A stretch of DNA of 64,000 nucleotides, taken from assembly GCF_042408815.1 (NCBI RefSeq), contig NZ_JBHOQR010000002.1, positions 124,001 through 188,000 of the forward strand, given 5' to 3'. The DNA is from Thermoflexus sp042408815. GTDB lineage: Bacteria; Chloroflexota; Anaerolineae; Thermoflexales; Thermoflexaceae. This document shows, piece by piece, positions 18,555 to 26,846 of this stretch. Numbering within the stretch: the stretch's first letter is position 1; each line of letters opens with the position of its first letter. The translations under genes and the position numbers were made by a program. Below the pieces are notes generated by a model, which had not been told where the DNA came from, searched no databases, and saw nothing but the letters and a program-made list of their open reading frames with translations.

Positions 18555-20297
18555 ATGCGATTCGCCCAGCTGGTGGATTACTTCGAGCGGCTCGAAGCGA
18601 CCACGAAACGCCTGGAGATGTTCGATATCCTCAGCGAACTGTTCCAGGCATGTGATCGGGAGGAGATCGACAAGGTCGTTTACTTCTGCCAGGAACAGCT
18701 GCTCCCGCCTTTCCGCGGGATCGAGATCGGCATGGCCGAAAAATTGATCCTCCGGGCAATCGCCCGCGCCACTGGAGCCAGCGAGGCGGAAGTCGCCCGG
18801 ATGAACAAAGAACGTGGCGATCCCGGCCTGGTCGTGGAAGAATTGCTTCAACAACGGAAAACCCACCCGGCCGGGATGAGCGTGCAGGATGTCTATGAGG
18901 CTCTCCTGCGGATCGCCGAAACGACCGGCGAGGGAAGCGTTGAACGCAAAATCCAGATGCTCGCCGATCTTTTCCGGCAATCCTCTCCAAAGGAAGCCCG
19001 CTACATCGCCCGCTTCGTCCTGGGGCGCCTGCGGCTCGGGGTGGGGGATCCCACCATCCTGGACGCCCTTTCCAAAGCCGTGGCCGGCGATCGGAGCCTG
19101 CGGCCGGACCTGGAGCGCGCATATAACCTGTGCTCGGATCTGGGACTGGTGGCCCGGACCCTCTTCGAGCGGGGCATCGAAGGGATCCGCGCGTTTCGCA
19201 TTCGGGTGGGGAACCCTATCCGACCGGCCCTGGCGGAGCGCCTCCCCAGCGCCCAGGAAATCGTGGAAAAGCTGGGCCGATGCGCAATCGAGGTCAAGCT
19301 GGACGGCTTCCGCTGCCAGATCCACAAGGCTGACGACCAAGTGGAGATTTTCTCCCGTAATCTGGAGCGCACCACCCCCATGTTCCCGGAGCTCATTGAG
19401 GCGGTCCGCCAACAGATCGACGCCCGGGAAGCCATCCTGGAGGGAGAAGCCGTGGCGGTCAACGAGGAGACCGGCGAGATCTACCCCTTTCAGGTCACCG
19501 TCCAGCGGAAGCGCAAACATGGCGTCGAGGAGATGATGCGAGAATATCCCCTGGTCCTCTTCGCCTTCGATCTCCTCTATGCCGATGGCCAGGATTACAC
19601 CCCACAGCCTTACGCCGCCCGCTTTGAGGCACTATCCCGCCTGATCCGGCCAGATGGCCGCATCCGCCTCGTCGATCGGATCGTCACCGATGACCCCCGC
19701 GTGATCCAGCAGTTCTTCGATGAGGCGATCGAGCGCGGCATGGAGGGTATCGTGGCCAAACGCCTGGACGCCCCCTATCAGGCCGGCGCGCGCGGTTTCC
19801 ACTGGATCAAGCTGAAGCGCTCCTATAAAGGCGAGCTGAGCGACACCATCGATGTCGTCATCGTGGGCTATTTTCGGGGCCGCGGCATGCGAGCGAAGTT
19901 CGGAATTGGTGCACTCCTGGGCGCCGTCTATGATCCCGACTCAGATACCTTTAAGACAGTGGCCAAGATCGGCAGCGGCCTGACCGAGGAAGAATGGGTG
20001 CGGATCCGGGAGCTGCTGGATCAGATCCGGACGGAACACCGGCCCGCCCGGGTGGAATCCGTCCTCGAGCCTGATGTGTGGGTGGAGCCCCGATATGTGG
20101 TGACCGTCCTGGCTGATGAGATCACCCGCTCGCCGGTTCATACATGCGGGAAGACCAATGAGGAACCCGGCTATGCCCTTCGCTTCCCCCGGGTCGTGGG
20201 ATGGATCCGCGAGGATAAGGGGCCGGAAGACGCCACCACCGTAAAAGAGATCCTCTCGATGTTCCAGATGCAGAAGCGGGTGCAGCTCGCTGGATAA
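18555..20297 (+). CDS. lig: ATP-dependent DNA ligase, archaeal type
   Basis: This enzyme seals nicks in duplex DNA by way of an AMP-lysine intermediate. The 580 residues fit the archaeal/eukaryotic ligase I type: an N-terminal DNA-binding domain (1-220), the adenylation domain with the nucleotidyl Lys248 in EVKLDG, RNLERTTPMFPE, EGEAVAVN, the LVLFAFDLLYADG and GMEGIVAKR motifs, motif V (WIKLKRSY), and an OB-fold tail. Most bacteria replicate with NAD-dependent LigA and have only short ATP ligases, so this full-length form suggests transfer from archaea or a lineage-specific acquisition. No Ku or LigD partner is nearby. ATG 18555 follows GAGGAGCG. Confidence 0.96.
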   Translation: MRFAQLVDYFERLEATTKRLEMFDILSELFQACDREEIDKVVYFCQEQLLPPFRGIEIGMAEKLILRAIARATGASEAEVARMNKERGDPGLVVEELLQQRKTHPAGMSVQDVYEALLRIAETTGEGSVERKIQMLADLFRQSSPKEARYIARFVLGRLRLGVGDPTILDALSKAVAGDRSLRPDLERAYNLCSDLGLVARTLFERGIEGIRAFRIRVGNPIRPALAERLPSAQEIVEKLGRCAIEVKLDGFRCQIHKADDQVEIFSRNLERTTPMFPELIEAVRQQIDAREAILEGEAVAVNEETGEIYPFQVTVQRKRKHGVEEMMREYPLVLFAFDLLYADGQDYTPQPYAARFEALSRLIRPDGRIRLVDRIVTDDPRVIQQFFDEAIERGMEGIVAKRLDAPYQAGARGFHWIKLKRSYKGELSDTIDVVIVGYFRGRGMRAKFGIGALLGAVYDPDSDTFKTVAKIGSGLTEEEWVRIRELLDQIRTEHRPARVESVLEPDVWVEPRYVVTVLADEITRSPVHTCGKTNEEPGYALRFPRVVGWIREDKGPEDATTVKEILSMFQMQKRVQLAG

Positions 20298-20579
20298 GGG
20301 GATTGTAGGGCAGGCCGGGCAGGACATCTTAATCCAAGGCTCCCACATCGCCGTGGCTCAGCCCACGGATCGGTTCGATCCCGCTTCCGCAGCCCGGCTC
20401 ATTCCGGGAAAGGGCTTGGTCGCCATGCCTGGCCTTATCAACACCCACGCCACCATGGTCCTCTTCCGTGGATCGACGAAGGACGCCGGCTGTTTACGCT
20501 GGATAAAACGGAGATCCTGCGTCAGGTCCAGGAGCTGGCCCAGCGGGCGCATGGGCGGCGTTTACAAACGTATCGTTAG
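20298..20579 (+). pseudogene. Amidohydrolase relic with large internal deletion
   Basis: Frame one, open straight after the ligase stop, reads GQDILIQGSHIAV and then RLIPGKGLVAMPGLINTH and VLFRG. That is the N-terminus of a deaminase-type amidohydrolase (SsnA/MtaD/AtzA group). The usual HxH metal pair is reduced to one His. At about 20469 the homology jumps to a different frame reading WIDEGRRLFTLDKTEILRQ and ending at a TAG (20577-20579), which looks like the C-terminus of the same family. About 300 middle residues are absent, so the gene cannot make an enzyme. The family call rests on recalled motifs. Confidence 0.65.
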
Positions 20580-20632
20580 CCCATTGCCTGGGCCGGAGGC
20601 CAACCTCACCCGCGGAGGGATCTTCATCGGAT

Positions 20633-21745
20633 TTAATCTTCCCGCTTAATCCGCACGGCGATCAAGGTGCCATCCGATTGACGTCGTGCCCGGACCTCCA
20701 CACGATCGCCCACGTGAGGATCCTCCCGGATCTCTGTATCCCCAGTCACCTGCACAGCGCGTCCATCGATGATCCAGATGGATCCCGAGATCGCCTGGAG
20801 CACCCCCTTCCACTCGATCGTTTCCCCTTCTTCTTCTGGAGTCCGGGTTGGCTTGGGTTCTGGAGTCCGGGTTGGCTTGGGCGTCTTCGTTAGAGCAGGC
20901 GTGGGAGCTACCGTCGCCGGCGGCAAGGGCGAGGCGATCGGAACCGGCGTTGCCGTTGGCAAAGGTGTGGGTGTCGGCCGAAGGATCCGCGTGGGAACCG
21001 GTGTGGAGGAGGCCTCCATCCAGGTCTCCGCAGGCGTCCCGGTCGGCTCGGGCGTCGGCGTGGGGGTTTCGGAGACCACCTGGATGCGCATGGCGATCAG
21101 CTGCCCTTCCGGCCCCAGGAAGGCTGTCACCCTCGCCCTCTGATCCAGAGCTACAGGCCCCAGAATTTCGGTTTCGGGGAAGATCTTCACTGGCACACTT
21201 CCGATGCGCCAGGTGGTCCCTTCGATGGCTTCGATCTGACCCTCCCAGGTCACCGTTCCAGTGCCCCGCTGTTGAGTGAGCCTCCGATATTCCTCCCAGC
21301 GGCGAGCCGCCAGCGTCTCCTCCACCAGACGCCGCTCTACCGGATCCAGGGTCAGGGCAAGCCAGATCTGCTCTTCCATACGCTTGATCCCATAGAGGGG
21401 ATCTCCCGGCAGGCTGCCCTGGGCCATGGCATGGAGGATGCCGATGATAAGAAGCGCGACTGCGATCGCAGCCCCCGCTGGCGCATATCGTCCCCATCCG
21501 AACAGAACCGCGGCCCATGGGCGGCGGGAGGACCGCAGGGCTTCCGCACGCTGGAGGAAAGCGGCCCGGGAGGCCAGCTCCGCCCGCAAGGACGGCGCAG
21601 GGGGACGTATGGCCTCGATCATCCGGGCGACGCGCAAAACCGGGGCCGCTTCTGGATAGCGAGCCGTTACTTCCTCCAGCGTAGCCCCTTCCCGCAGCCG
21701 CTCCAATGCTTCTTCCAGGACATCCTCACGCTTCGCCATAGTCAT
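20633..21745 (-). CDS. DUF5667-type membrane protein with DUF5666 repeats, ECF sigma partner
   Basis: The N-terminal cytoplasmic part (about residues 1-80) is helical and anti-sigma-like. One membrane helix (about 85-108) is followed by the DUF5667 signature SLPGDPLYGIKRMEEQIWLA. Then comes a small beta domain (about 162-222) like DUF5666, a Thr/Pro-rich linker of about 80 residues, and a second such domain (about 305-370). Part of the linker is encoded by a 24-base tandem repeat (20835-20881). The start overlaps the sigma factor's end by 20 bases, implying coupled translation. A role in controlling the sigma factor from the cell envelope is inferred from context. Confidence 0.75.
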   Translation of the reverse strand: MTMAKREDVLEEALERLREGATLEEVTARYPEAAPVLRVARMIEAIRPPAPSLRAELASRAAFLQRAEALRSSRRPWAAVLFGWGRYAPAGAAIAVALLIIGILHAMAQGSLPGDPLYGIKRMEEQIWLALTLDPVERRLVEETLAARRWEEYRRLTQQRGTGTVTWEGQIEAIEGTTWRIGSVPVKIFPETEILGPVALDQRARVTAFLGPEGQLIAMRIQVVSETPTPTPEPTGTPAETWMEASSTPVPTRILRPTPTPLPTATPVPIASPLPPATVAPTPALTKTPKPTRTPEPKPTRTPEEEGETIEWKGVLQAISGSIWIIDGRAVQVTGDTEIREDPHVGDRVEVRARRQSDGTLIAVRIKRED

Positions 21746-22364
21746 TCCGGAGATCCTTTAATCGTTTCGCGAGGGCCACCAGGGCCCGATGCTGAAGCAA
21801 TTTCACAGCTCCCACACTTTTCCCCAGCTCCTGGGCAATCCGGGACAGCGGGAGATCCATCCAGAAACGCATCAGGATCACCGCCCGCTGGTCCGGGGTC
21901 AGATGTTTCAGAGCCTCCCGGACTTGTTCCCGCACCACCACATCCTCCCCTTCCTCCGCGACCTTTGAGCGGCCCCAATCCTCCTCCAGCGGGACCTCGG
22001 GATGCCGGTAACGGGCGCGGTGATGTTCGGCCACCAGATGATCCGCGGTCCGGAACAGCCAAGCCGCCAGATGGCGATCCGGCCCCCGTCCCCGGTGGAA
22101 GGCTTCGAGAAGGCGCAGGAAGACCTCCGCGGTCACATCCTCTGCAACCGCCTGCTCCCCCACCCGTCCGAGCACGTAGAAATACAGCATCCGGTAATAC
22201 CGCTCGTGCAGCTCAGACAAGGCATCCGGGTCCAGGGACCGTGCACGGGCCAGCAGGGCCTGCTCGTCTATCACCGTTCTTGATTGCTCCAGGAAAGTTT
22301 CCACCGTCGATGGATCCCATCGTATCCGTTCGGGCGATAGAATGCCACTCCCACAGGTCCTCAT
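21726..22364 (-). CDS. ECF-type RNA polymerase sigma factor
   Basis: Region 2 is seen as ALSELHERYYRMLYFYVLGRVG, AEDVTAEVFLRLLEA and HLAAWLFRTADHLVAEHHR. Region 4 is LTPDQRAVILMRFWMDLPLSRIAQELGKSVGAVKLLQHRAL. Together these define a group 4 (ECF) sigma factor. The longest frame (212 residues) has no clear ribosome site; a GTG near residue 32 (VIDEQ) with GGAG 11 bases upstream would give a more typical N-terminus. It overlaps the DUF5667 gene, its presumed regulator. Confidence 0.9.
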   Translation of the reverse strand: MRTCGSGILSPERIRWDPSTVETFLEQSRTVIDEQALLARARSLDPDALSELHERYYRMLYFYVLGRVGEQAVAEDVTAEVFLRLLEAFHRGRGPDRHLAAWLFRTADHLVAEHHRARYRHPEVPLEEDWGRSKVAEEGEDVVVREQVREALKHLTPDQRAVILMRFWMDLPLSRIAQELGKSVGAVKLLQHRALVALAKRLKDLRNDYGEA

Positions 22365-22431
22365 TTTAAAGGGGATTGGGCAGGATATCTGGGCGGCCTG
22401 CCCAACCCCATGCCCTCCCGTTCTTCACGAA

Positions 22432-23274
22432 TCATCCATCGGAATCATCCCCTTCGGGATGATCTTTGTGATGATCCTCGTCCTGCTTCCCACCATCATC
22501 ACCTTTCTTCCCTTCATCCCGCTTTCCAGAATCCTTCTCGGATCGATCTTCGAGTTGAATTCGAAGGGCCCGGATGGAGCCATCGCCCTGAAGAACCCCC
22601 TTCACCTCCACCCAGGCGCCGAGGGTGATAGGGCCATCGATTCGGGTATTCCCATCAACCCGAACAGTCCGACCAGCGATGCGATAGCCATCGGGAAGGA
22701 TCTCCTCCACCACCCCCTTGAACTCCACTTCCTGCAGCTTCTCCTCCTCCCCATGGATCTGGAACGCCAGGATCGTTCCATCCGATTGCAACACCCCCTT
22801 CACCTCCACCCAAACCCCCACCCCAATAGGACCCTCTATACGGGTGGTCGCGGTCACAACCACAGTTCGCCCCGCAATCCGATAACCGTTGGGCAAAACC
22901 GCCTCCACCACCCCCTTGAATTCAATTTGAGGGATAGGGGTGGGCAGCGGAGAGACCATGGTCCCTCCCGCCGTTCCGGTCACCGATCCGCTCGAGGATC
23001 GAACCCGGATCGTGGTGGCGTTCCAGGCTCCATCCACCGGGATCCCCTCCACCTCCACCCGGGATCCTATCTGAAGGTTCCCCACGATCTGCGTCTGGCC
23101 CGTCCAGCGGACCAGCCGGCCGGACACCTGCAGGCCATCCGGGAAGATCGCTTCCACGGTTCCCTCCCAGTGCATGGTGGTTCCTTCCCCGGACGCTGGA
23201 GGGGTCGTGCAGGCGGTTAACATCAGCCCGATCCACGCCAGCAGGAAGACTCCGAAACCGATGCCCCTTTTCAT
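22432..23274 (-). CDS. Lipoprotein with three tandem DUF5666-like domains
   Basis: The protein has a lipoprotein signal peptide with lipobox LTAC (Cys22). Three beta-rich repeats follow (about residues 34-92, 116-176 and 182-243). Each has the pattern FKGVVEAVLPNGYRIAGRTV followed by a T-x-I-x-G-x-I segment and WVEVKGVLQSDGTI. The tail after 245 is extremely charged, rich in Lys, Asp and His, and might bind metal. Similar small beta domains appear in the DUF5667 protein next door, so the two may act together at the cell surface. The function is unknown. Confidence 0.75.
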   Translation of the reverse strand: MKRGIGFGVFLLAWIGLMLTACTTPPASGEGTTMHWEGTVEAIFPDGLQVSGRLVRWTGQTQIVGNLQIGSRVEVEGIPVDGAWNATTIRVRSSSGSVTGTAGGTMVSPLPTPIPQIEFKGVVEAVLPNGYRIAGRTVVVTATTRIEGPIGVGVWVEVKGVLQSDGTILAFQIHGEEEKLQEVEFKGVVEEILPDGYRIAGRTVRVDGNTRIDGPITLGAWVEVKGVLQGDGSIRALRIQLEDRSEKDSGKRDEGKKGDDGGKQDEDHHKDHPEGDDSDG

Positions 23275-23641
23275 GGGACCACCTCCGTCTTTGGGATGCT
23301 GAACCTGGGCTCGCCTATCATGTCGGAGATCACCAGGAAAAGGTTACGGGGGGATGGGCTGAAATTTCCTAATAGAGAAGGCCAGGGCCACGCCCCAGCC
23401 ATCGGTTCAGCACGGAGAAGGCTGCGGCGTCTGACACTGGCGGTGCTGTGCCTTCAGGCCCCAGCGCCTAATCTCCCGGATGCTCGTGCCCCAGGGTAAC
23501 CCTGTCCGATGAGGGAAGGGCACCGCTCACCACACCTTTGCAAAAGCACCGAAAGGGCCTATCCGTGCTCGTGAAAGGAAGAGAGAAAGGGATGTCCTTT
23601 GAAGACATCCGGGCTGCCCTGGCCTATAGCGAGCGTCGAAT
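23275..23641. other. Gene-free stretch upstream of the thi promoter
   Basis: About 370 bases between the divergent lipoprotein gene and the thiE promoter. I see no gene with family features, no RNA gene and no clear repeat. It may hold the lipoprotein's promoter, but I could not identify boxes. Confidence 0.4.
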
Positions 23642-23670
23642 TTGACAGGCCTCTTCTTTCACGTTACAGT
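23642..23670 (+). promoter_or_regulatory. Promoter of the riboswitch-thiE-thiD transcript
   Basis: TTGACA (23642-23647, a perfect -35) and TACAGT (23665-23670) are separated by exactly 17 bases. They lie just upstream of the riboswitch, placing the transcript start near 23677. Confidence 0.8.
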
Positions 23671-23684
23671 AACCGCAGAACTTC

Positions 23685-23806
23685 GGGGCGACGTGGGGAG
23701 TCCGCGGGGAAGCGGGCTGAGAGGGCGCCCTGCCGGCCGGAGGCCGGCCCCGGCGCCGACCCATGGAACCTGATCCGGGTCATGCCGGCGGAGGGACGGT
23801 CGCCAC
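23685..23806 (+). promoter_or_regulatory. TPP (thiamin pyrophosphate) riboswitch
   Basis: The conserved core elements are all present in order: GGGGAGTCC (23695 on), GGGCTGAGAG (23714 on), a variable G/C-rich P3 arm, then GACCCATGGAACCTGATCCG and GTCATGCCGGCGGAGGGAC. The closing P1 stem can pair GGCGAC (23687-23692) with GTCGCC (23799-23804). An eight-base segment GAGGGACG (23791-23798) can instead pair with CGTCCCTC (23821-23828), which would compete with the 3' side of the aptamer. No U-tract terminator is visible. The switch is therefore more likely translational or Rho-linked, repressing thiE and thiD when TPP is plentiful. Confidence 0.95.
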
Positions 23807-23871
23807 GGGCTTGCTCCTCGCGTCCCTCTCTCCCTCCCCTATAGAAGATCGCCCCTGAAGGAGCTCATGGG

Positions 23872-24762
23872 ATGGCGTTGGACCTGCGCGTTTATCTTGT
23901 TCTGGACCCGGCGCTCACCTTCAGGCGATCGCCGCTGGAGATCGCGGAAGCGGCCCTTAAGGGGGGAATCACGGCCATGCAGTTACGCTGGAAATCCGGG
24001 CCGCTGCGGGAGATGCTCCGGCTGGGGGAAGCCCTGCGGGCGCTTTGCCAAGGGTATGGAGTCCCCTTCCTCATCAATGATCGCGTCGATGCTGCCATGG
24101 CGCTCCATGCCGACGGGGTCCACCTGGGCCAAGAGGATTTCCCCCCTGAGGTGGCGCGGCGCCTTCTGGGTCCTCAGGCCCTCATCGGGGTCTCCGCCCG
24201 CACCCCGGCGCAGGCTCAGGCGGCGGAGGCCGCCGGTGCCGATTATCTGGGATCGGGCTCCATCTTCCCCACGGCTTCCAAGGCGAACCCCGTTCTCATC
24301 GGATTGGAGGGGCTGGCCGCCGTCGCCCGCTCCACACGGCTTCCGGTGGTAGCTATCGGCGGAGTGACCCCGGAGAACGCCGCCGCGTGCATCCGTATGG
24401 GAGCTGCCGGGGTCGCTGTGATCTCCGCTATCACTCAGGCGCCCGATCCGGAAGCCGCCGCGCGCGCCCTGCGACGGGCGGTGGATGCGGCGCTGGCCGA
24501 GCGGGAGAAGCGCTCCCCCTCTGGCGCTGAACGGATGGAGGCGGGATCAGGGCCCAGCTCTCGCCGAGTTCTGCAATCCTCAGATCAGGAGGATGGCGAT
24601 GACCCCTCTCCCTCGTGCCCTAACGATCGCCGGATCGGATTCTGGCGGGGGGGCAGGTATCCAGGCGGATCTGAAGACCTTTGGCGCGCTGGGCGTTTAT
24701 GGCATGAGCGTACTCACAGCCCTCACCGCCCAGAACACCCAGGGAGTCCAGGCAGTTTTTGA
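23872..24762 (+). CDS. thiE: Thiamine phosphate synthase, with atypical C-terminal read-through
   Basis: ThiE joins HMP pyrophosphate and the thiazole phosphate to make thiamin phosphate. Family motifs are AMQLRWK, INDRVDAAMALHADGVHLGQED, GSIFPTASKANP and AIGGVTPENAAACI. These end near residue 205, and normal ThiE is about 215 residues. Here the frame stays open for 296 residues, the last 75 or so being low-complexity and lying over the start of thiD in another frame. One extra base near 24515-24525 would produce a TGA at the normal end. A one-base deletion would instead fuse ThiE to ThiD. The start at 23872 has AAGGAG eight bases upstream. Confidence 0.93.
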   Translation: MALDLRVYLVLDPALTFRRSPLEIAEAALKGGITAMQLRWKSGPLREMLRLGEALRALCQGYGVPFLINDRVDAAMALHADGVHLGQEDFPPEVARRLLGPQALIGVSARTPAQAQAAEAAGADYLGSGSIFPTASKANPVLIGLEGLAAVARSTRLPVVAIGGVTPENAAACIRMGAAGVAVISAITQAPDPEAAARALRRAVDAALAEREKRSPSGAERMEAGSGPSSRRVLQSSDQEDGDDPSPSCPNDRRIGFWRGGRYPGGSEDLWRAGRLWHERTHSPHRPEHPGSPGSF

Positions 24763-25423
24763 ACTCCCCCCTGAGTTCGTGGCGGCCCAGATCGACTCGG
24801 TGCTGGGCGACATCGGCGCCGACGCGGTGAAAACGGGGATGCTAGCGAATGCCGCCATCATCGAGGTGGTCGCTGGGAAAATGCGGGAATACCGCGTGGA
24901 GCGTCTGGTCGTCGATCCAGTCATGCGGGCCAAGAGTGGGGATCCCCTCCTTCGCCCGGAGGCCCAGGACGCGCTGATCCGTCACCTCTTCCCCCTGGCG
25001 ATGGTGGTCACCCCCAACCTCCATGAGGCGCGCGCGCTAGTGAGGCGGGATCTACGAAGCCGGGAAGATATGCGAGAGGCGGCGCGGATTATCCACGGGA
25101 TGGGGCCGCGCTGGGTGGTGGTGAAGGGCGGCCACCTGGAAGGAGATGATCATAGCGTGGACATCGCGTTCGATGGACGGGATTTCTATGAACTGGACGC
25201 CCCACGGGTGGACACCGTGAACACCCATGGGACGGGGTGCACCTTTGCCTCGGCCATCGCAGCGGGGCTGGCCAAGGGTCTCCCGCCCCTGGAGGCCATA
25301 CGCCAGGCGAAAGACTATCTAACCGCGATCCTCCAGGCCTCCCGGGCCTTTAAACTCGGCCGGGGCGCGTATGGGCCGATGGATCACTTCGCCCTGCTGA
25401 AAGCCCGGGCTTATCTCGGGTAG
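24599..25423 (+). CDS. thiD: Hydroxymethylpyrimidine/phosphomethylpyrimidine kinase
   Basis: ThiD phosphorylates HMP twice to give HMP pyrophosphate, the substrate of ThiE. The ribokinase-fold motifs are TIAGSDSGGGAGIQADLKTF at the start, VDPVMRAKSGDPLL, VTPNLHEA and the catalytic NTHGTGCTFASAIAAGLA. The 274 residues are normal for monofunctional ThiD. I start at the ATG at 24599, which has a perfect AGGAGG six bases upstream, although the frame is open from before 24485. It overlaps the thiE frame by 164 bases. Confidence 0.96.
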   Translation: MTPLPRALTIAGSDSGGGAGIQADLKTFGALGVYGMSVLTALTAQNTQGVQAVFELPPEFVAAQIDSVLGDIGADAVKTGMLANAAIIEVVAGKMREYRVERLVVDPVMRAKSGDPLLRPEAQDALIRHLFPLAMVVTPNLHEARALVRRDLRSREDMREAARIIHGMGPRWVVVKGGHLEGDDHSVDIAFDGRDFYELDAPRVDTVNTHGTGCTFASAIAAGLAKGLPPLEAIRQAKDYLTAILQASRAFKLGRGAYGPMDHFALLKARAYLG

Positions 25424-25542
25424 AAGGCGAGCAGGACTTCCGCCGCTGGGCTCCCACTTCGGAAGAGGGAATATTCGCTCCTCCTTCTGGGGCCGTGGGG
25501 AACACCTTCCATGCCCCGCGGCCCTAGAAGCCTCTGATCGTT

Positions 25543-26787
25543 TCAGCTCCATCCTTCGACGGCCAGGCCGAGGATCCCCACCAGGGCAGTGAGGATGGAA
25601 GCCCATCCCAGGCGGCGCAACCAGGGGCCCCGCAACCCACCCAGCCGGGCCATCGGCACGTGGAAGAGCAGGCTGGCCATGGAAGCCAACACCACACCAA
25701 GCCCTGCCGCCTCCATCGAAATCTGCCCCTGCGCGGCCAGGGTCGCCGCCGCCGCCGCTGTCGAGGCGCTGCTCACCAGCCCGCCCAGAAACGTCGCCAC
25801 CACAAATCCGCTTGGCCCCAGGAATCGATCCGCCAGCACCACGGCCGCCCGGATCACCAGATAAAACGTCCCGAAGAGCAAGCTATGGCGCAGCGAGAAG
25901 GGGAAAGCCAGGCGGATCGCTGGCGCGGCCGAAGACGCGTTCTGCCGGAGGATCCGAAGGACCATCAGCCCTGTGAGGCCGGCCATCAGCCCCACCGCCA
26001 GCCAGCCGTGGAGCAGCGCGGCCGGCGCGAAGATTCCCAGGATCAGGCCGTTTCGGGCCATCATGGCGATGTTGGCCAGCAGCATCCCCTCCAGGGCCAG
26101 GTCCATCGCTTTCTCCTCTTGTCCTCGACACCGTCGGGCCAGCTCCGAAACCGTTGCCGTGCTGTTCACCAGTCCACCGAGGATCCCGGTGAAATGGATC
26201 CCCCGGGCGCCGTAAAGCCGCAGCAGCGCATAGTTCACCAGGCCGATCGCCGAAAGGATCACTACCACCAGCCACGCTGCCCGCAGGTTGACCAGGCCCA
26301 TGGGATCCACGGTGGGGGGCAAGCCCTCCGGCAGGAGGGGATAAATCACCAGCGTCAGCACCCCGAACAGCACAATGGAGCGCAACTCCTCCAGGGAGAG
26401 CCCTACGGTAAAGCGGACCAGCTCCGCCTTCCAGGCCAGGAGCATCGTCACCAACACGGCGGTAGCCGCCGCTGCCAGGAAATACCCCTTTGCGACCACG
26501 ATACCCAGGAGCAGCGTCACCAGCAGGGCCACCGAAGTCGTCATCTCCAAGGAGCGGTCCACCAGCATGCTGCGGATATTGAGGATGCTCACCAGGGCGA
26601 TCGCCGCGGCCAGGACCAGGAAAGCGGCGACGGGATGGATCAGCCAGGCCAGGCACCCCGCCAGCGCCGCCAGGGCGAAAGTGCGCAACCCCACGTCCTT
26701 ATGCGCCCATTCCCGCTCCAACCCGATCAGCAACCCAATTCCCAGCGAGATCCCGATCGGTTCAATGTATCCTCGAAGATCCCCCAT
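25543..26787 (-). CDS. MgtC/SapB and DUF4010 membrane protein
   Basis: This is a polytopic membrane protein of 414 residues with about 12 hydrophobic helices. The N-terminal third has the MgtC/SapB motif LGIGLLIGLEREWAHKD and ALAALAGCLAWL. The rest matches the DUF4010 pattern, including GILGGLVNSTATVSELAR and its inverted echo FLGGLVSSASTAAAAATLA, which suggests two related halves. MgtC proteins are linked to magnesium limitation, but the role of this long form is not known. I start at the ATG at 26787, where the family motif begins. An upstream GTG at 26823 is possible; neither has a strong ribosome site. Confidence 0.82.
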   Translation of the reverse strand: MGDLRGYIEPIGISLGIGLLIGLEREWAHKDVGLRTFALAALAGCLAWLIHPVAAFLVLAAAIALVSILNIRSMLVDRSLEMTTSVALLVTLLLGIVVAKGYFLAAAATAVLVTMLLAWKAELVRFTVGLSLEELRSIVLFGVLTLVIYPLLPEGLPPTVDPMGLVNLRAAWLVVVILSAIGLVNYALLRLYGARGIHFTGILGGLVNSTATVSELARRCRGQEEKAMDLALEGMLLANIAMMARNGLILGIFAPAALLHGWLAVGLMAGLTGLMVLRILRQNASSAAPAIRLAFPFSLRHSLLFGTFYLVIRAAVVLADRFLGPSGFVVATFLGGLVSSASTAAAAATLAAQGQISMEAAGLGVVLASMASLLFHVPMARLGGLRGPWLRRLGWASILTALVGILGLAVEGWS

Positions 26788-26846
26788 TTGCCGTATCTCG
26801 ATCTGCGAGAAAATCTCCCGCACCGAAGGGAGCACAGGACAGAGCG

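Noticed and set aside
20353..20649. 98-codon frame considered as a new small protein
   Set aside because: Its first half is recognisable amidohydrolase N-terminus and its second half is out of frame with the family's C-terminus, so a pseudogene fits better.
20835..20881. 24-base tandem repeat considered as a regulatory or CRISPR-like repeat
   Set aside because: It lies in frame in the DUF5667 protein's Thr/Pro linker and encodes KPTRTPEP-type units, so it is coding low complexity.
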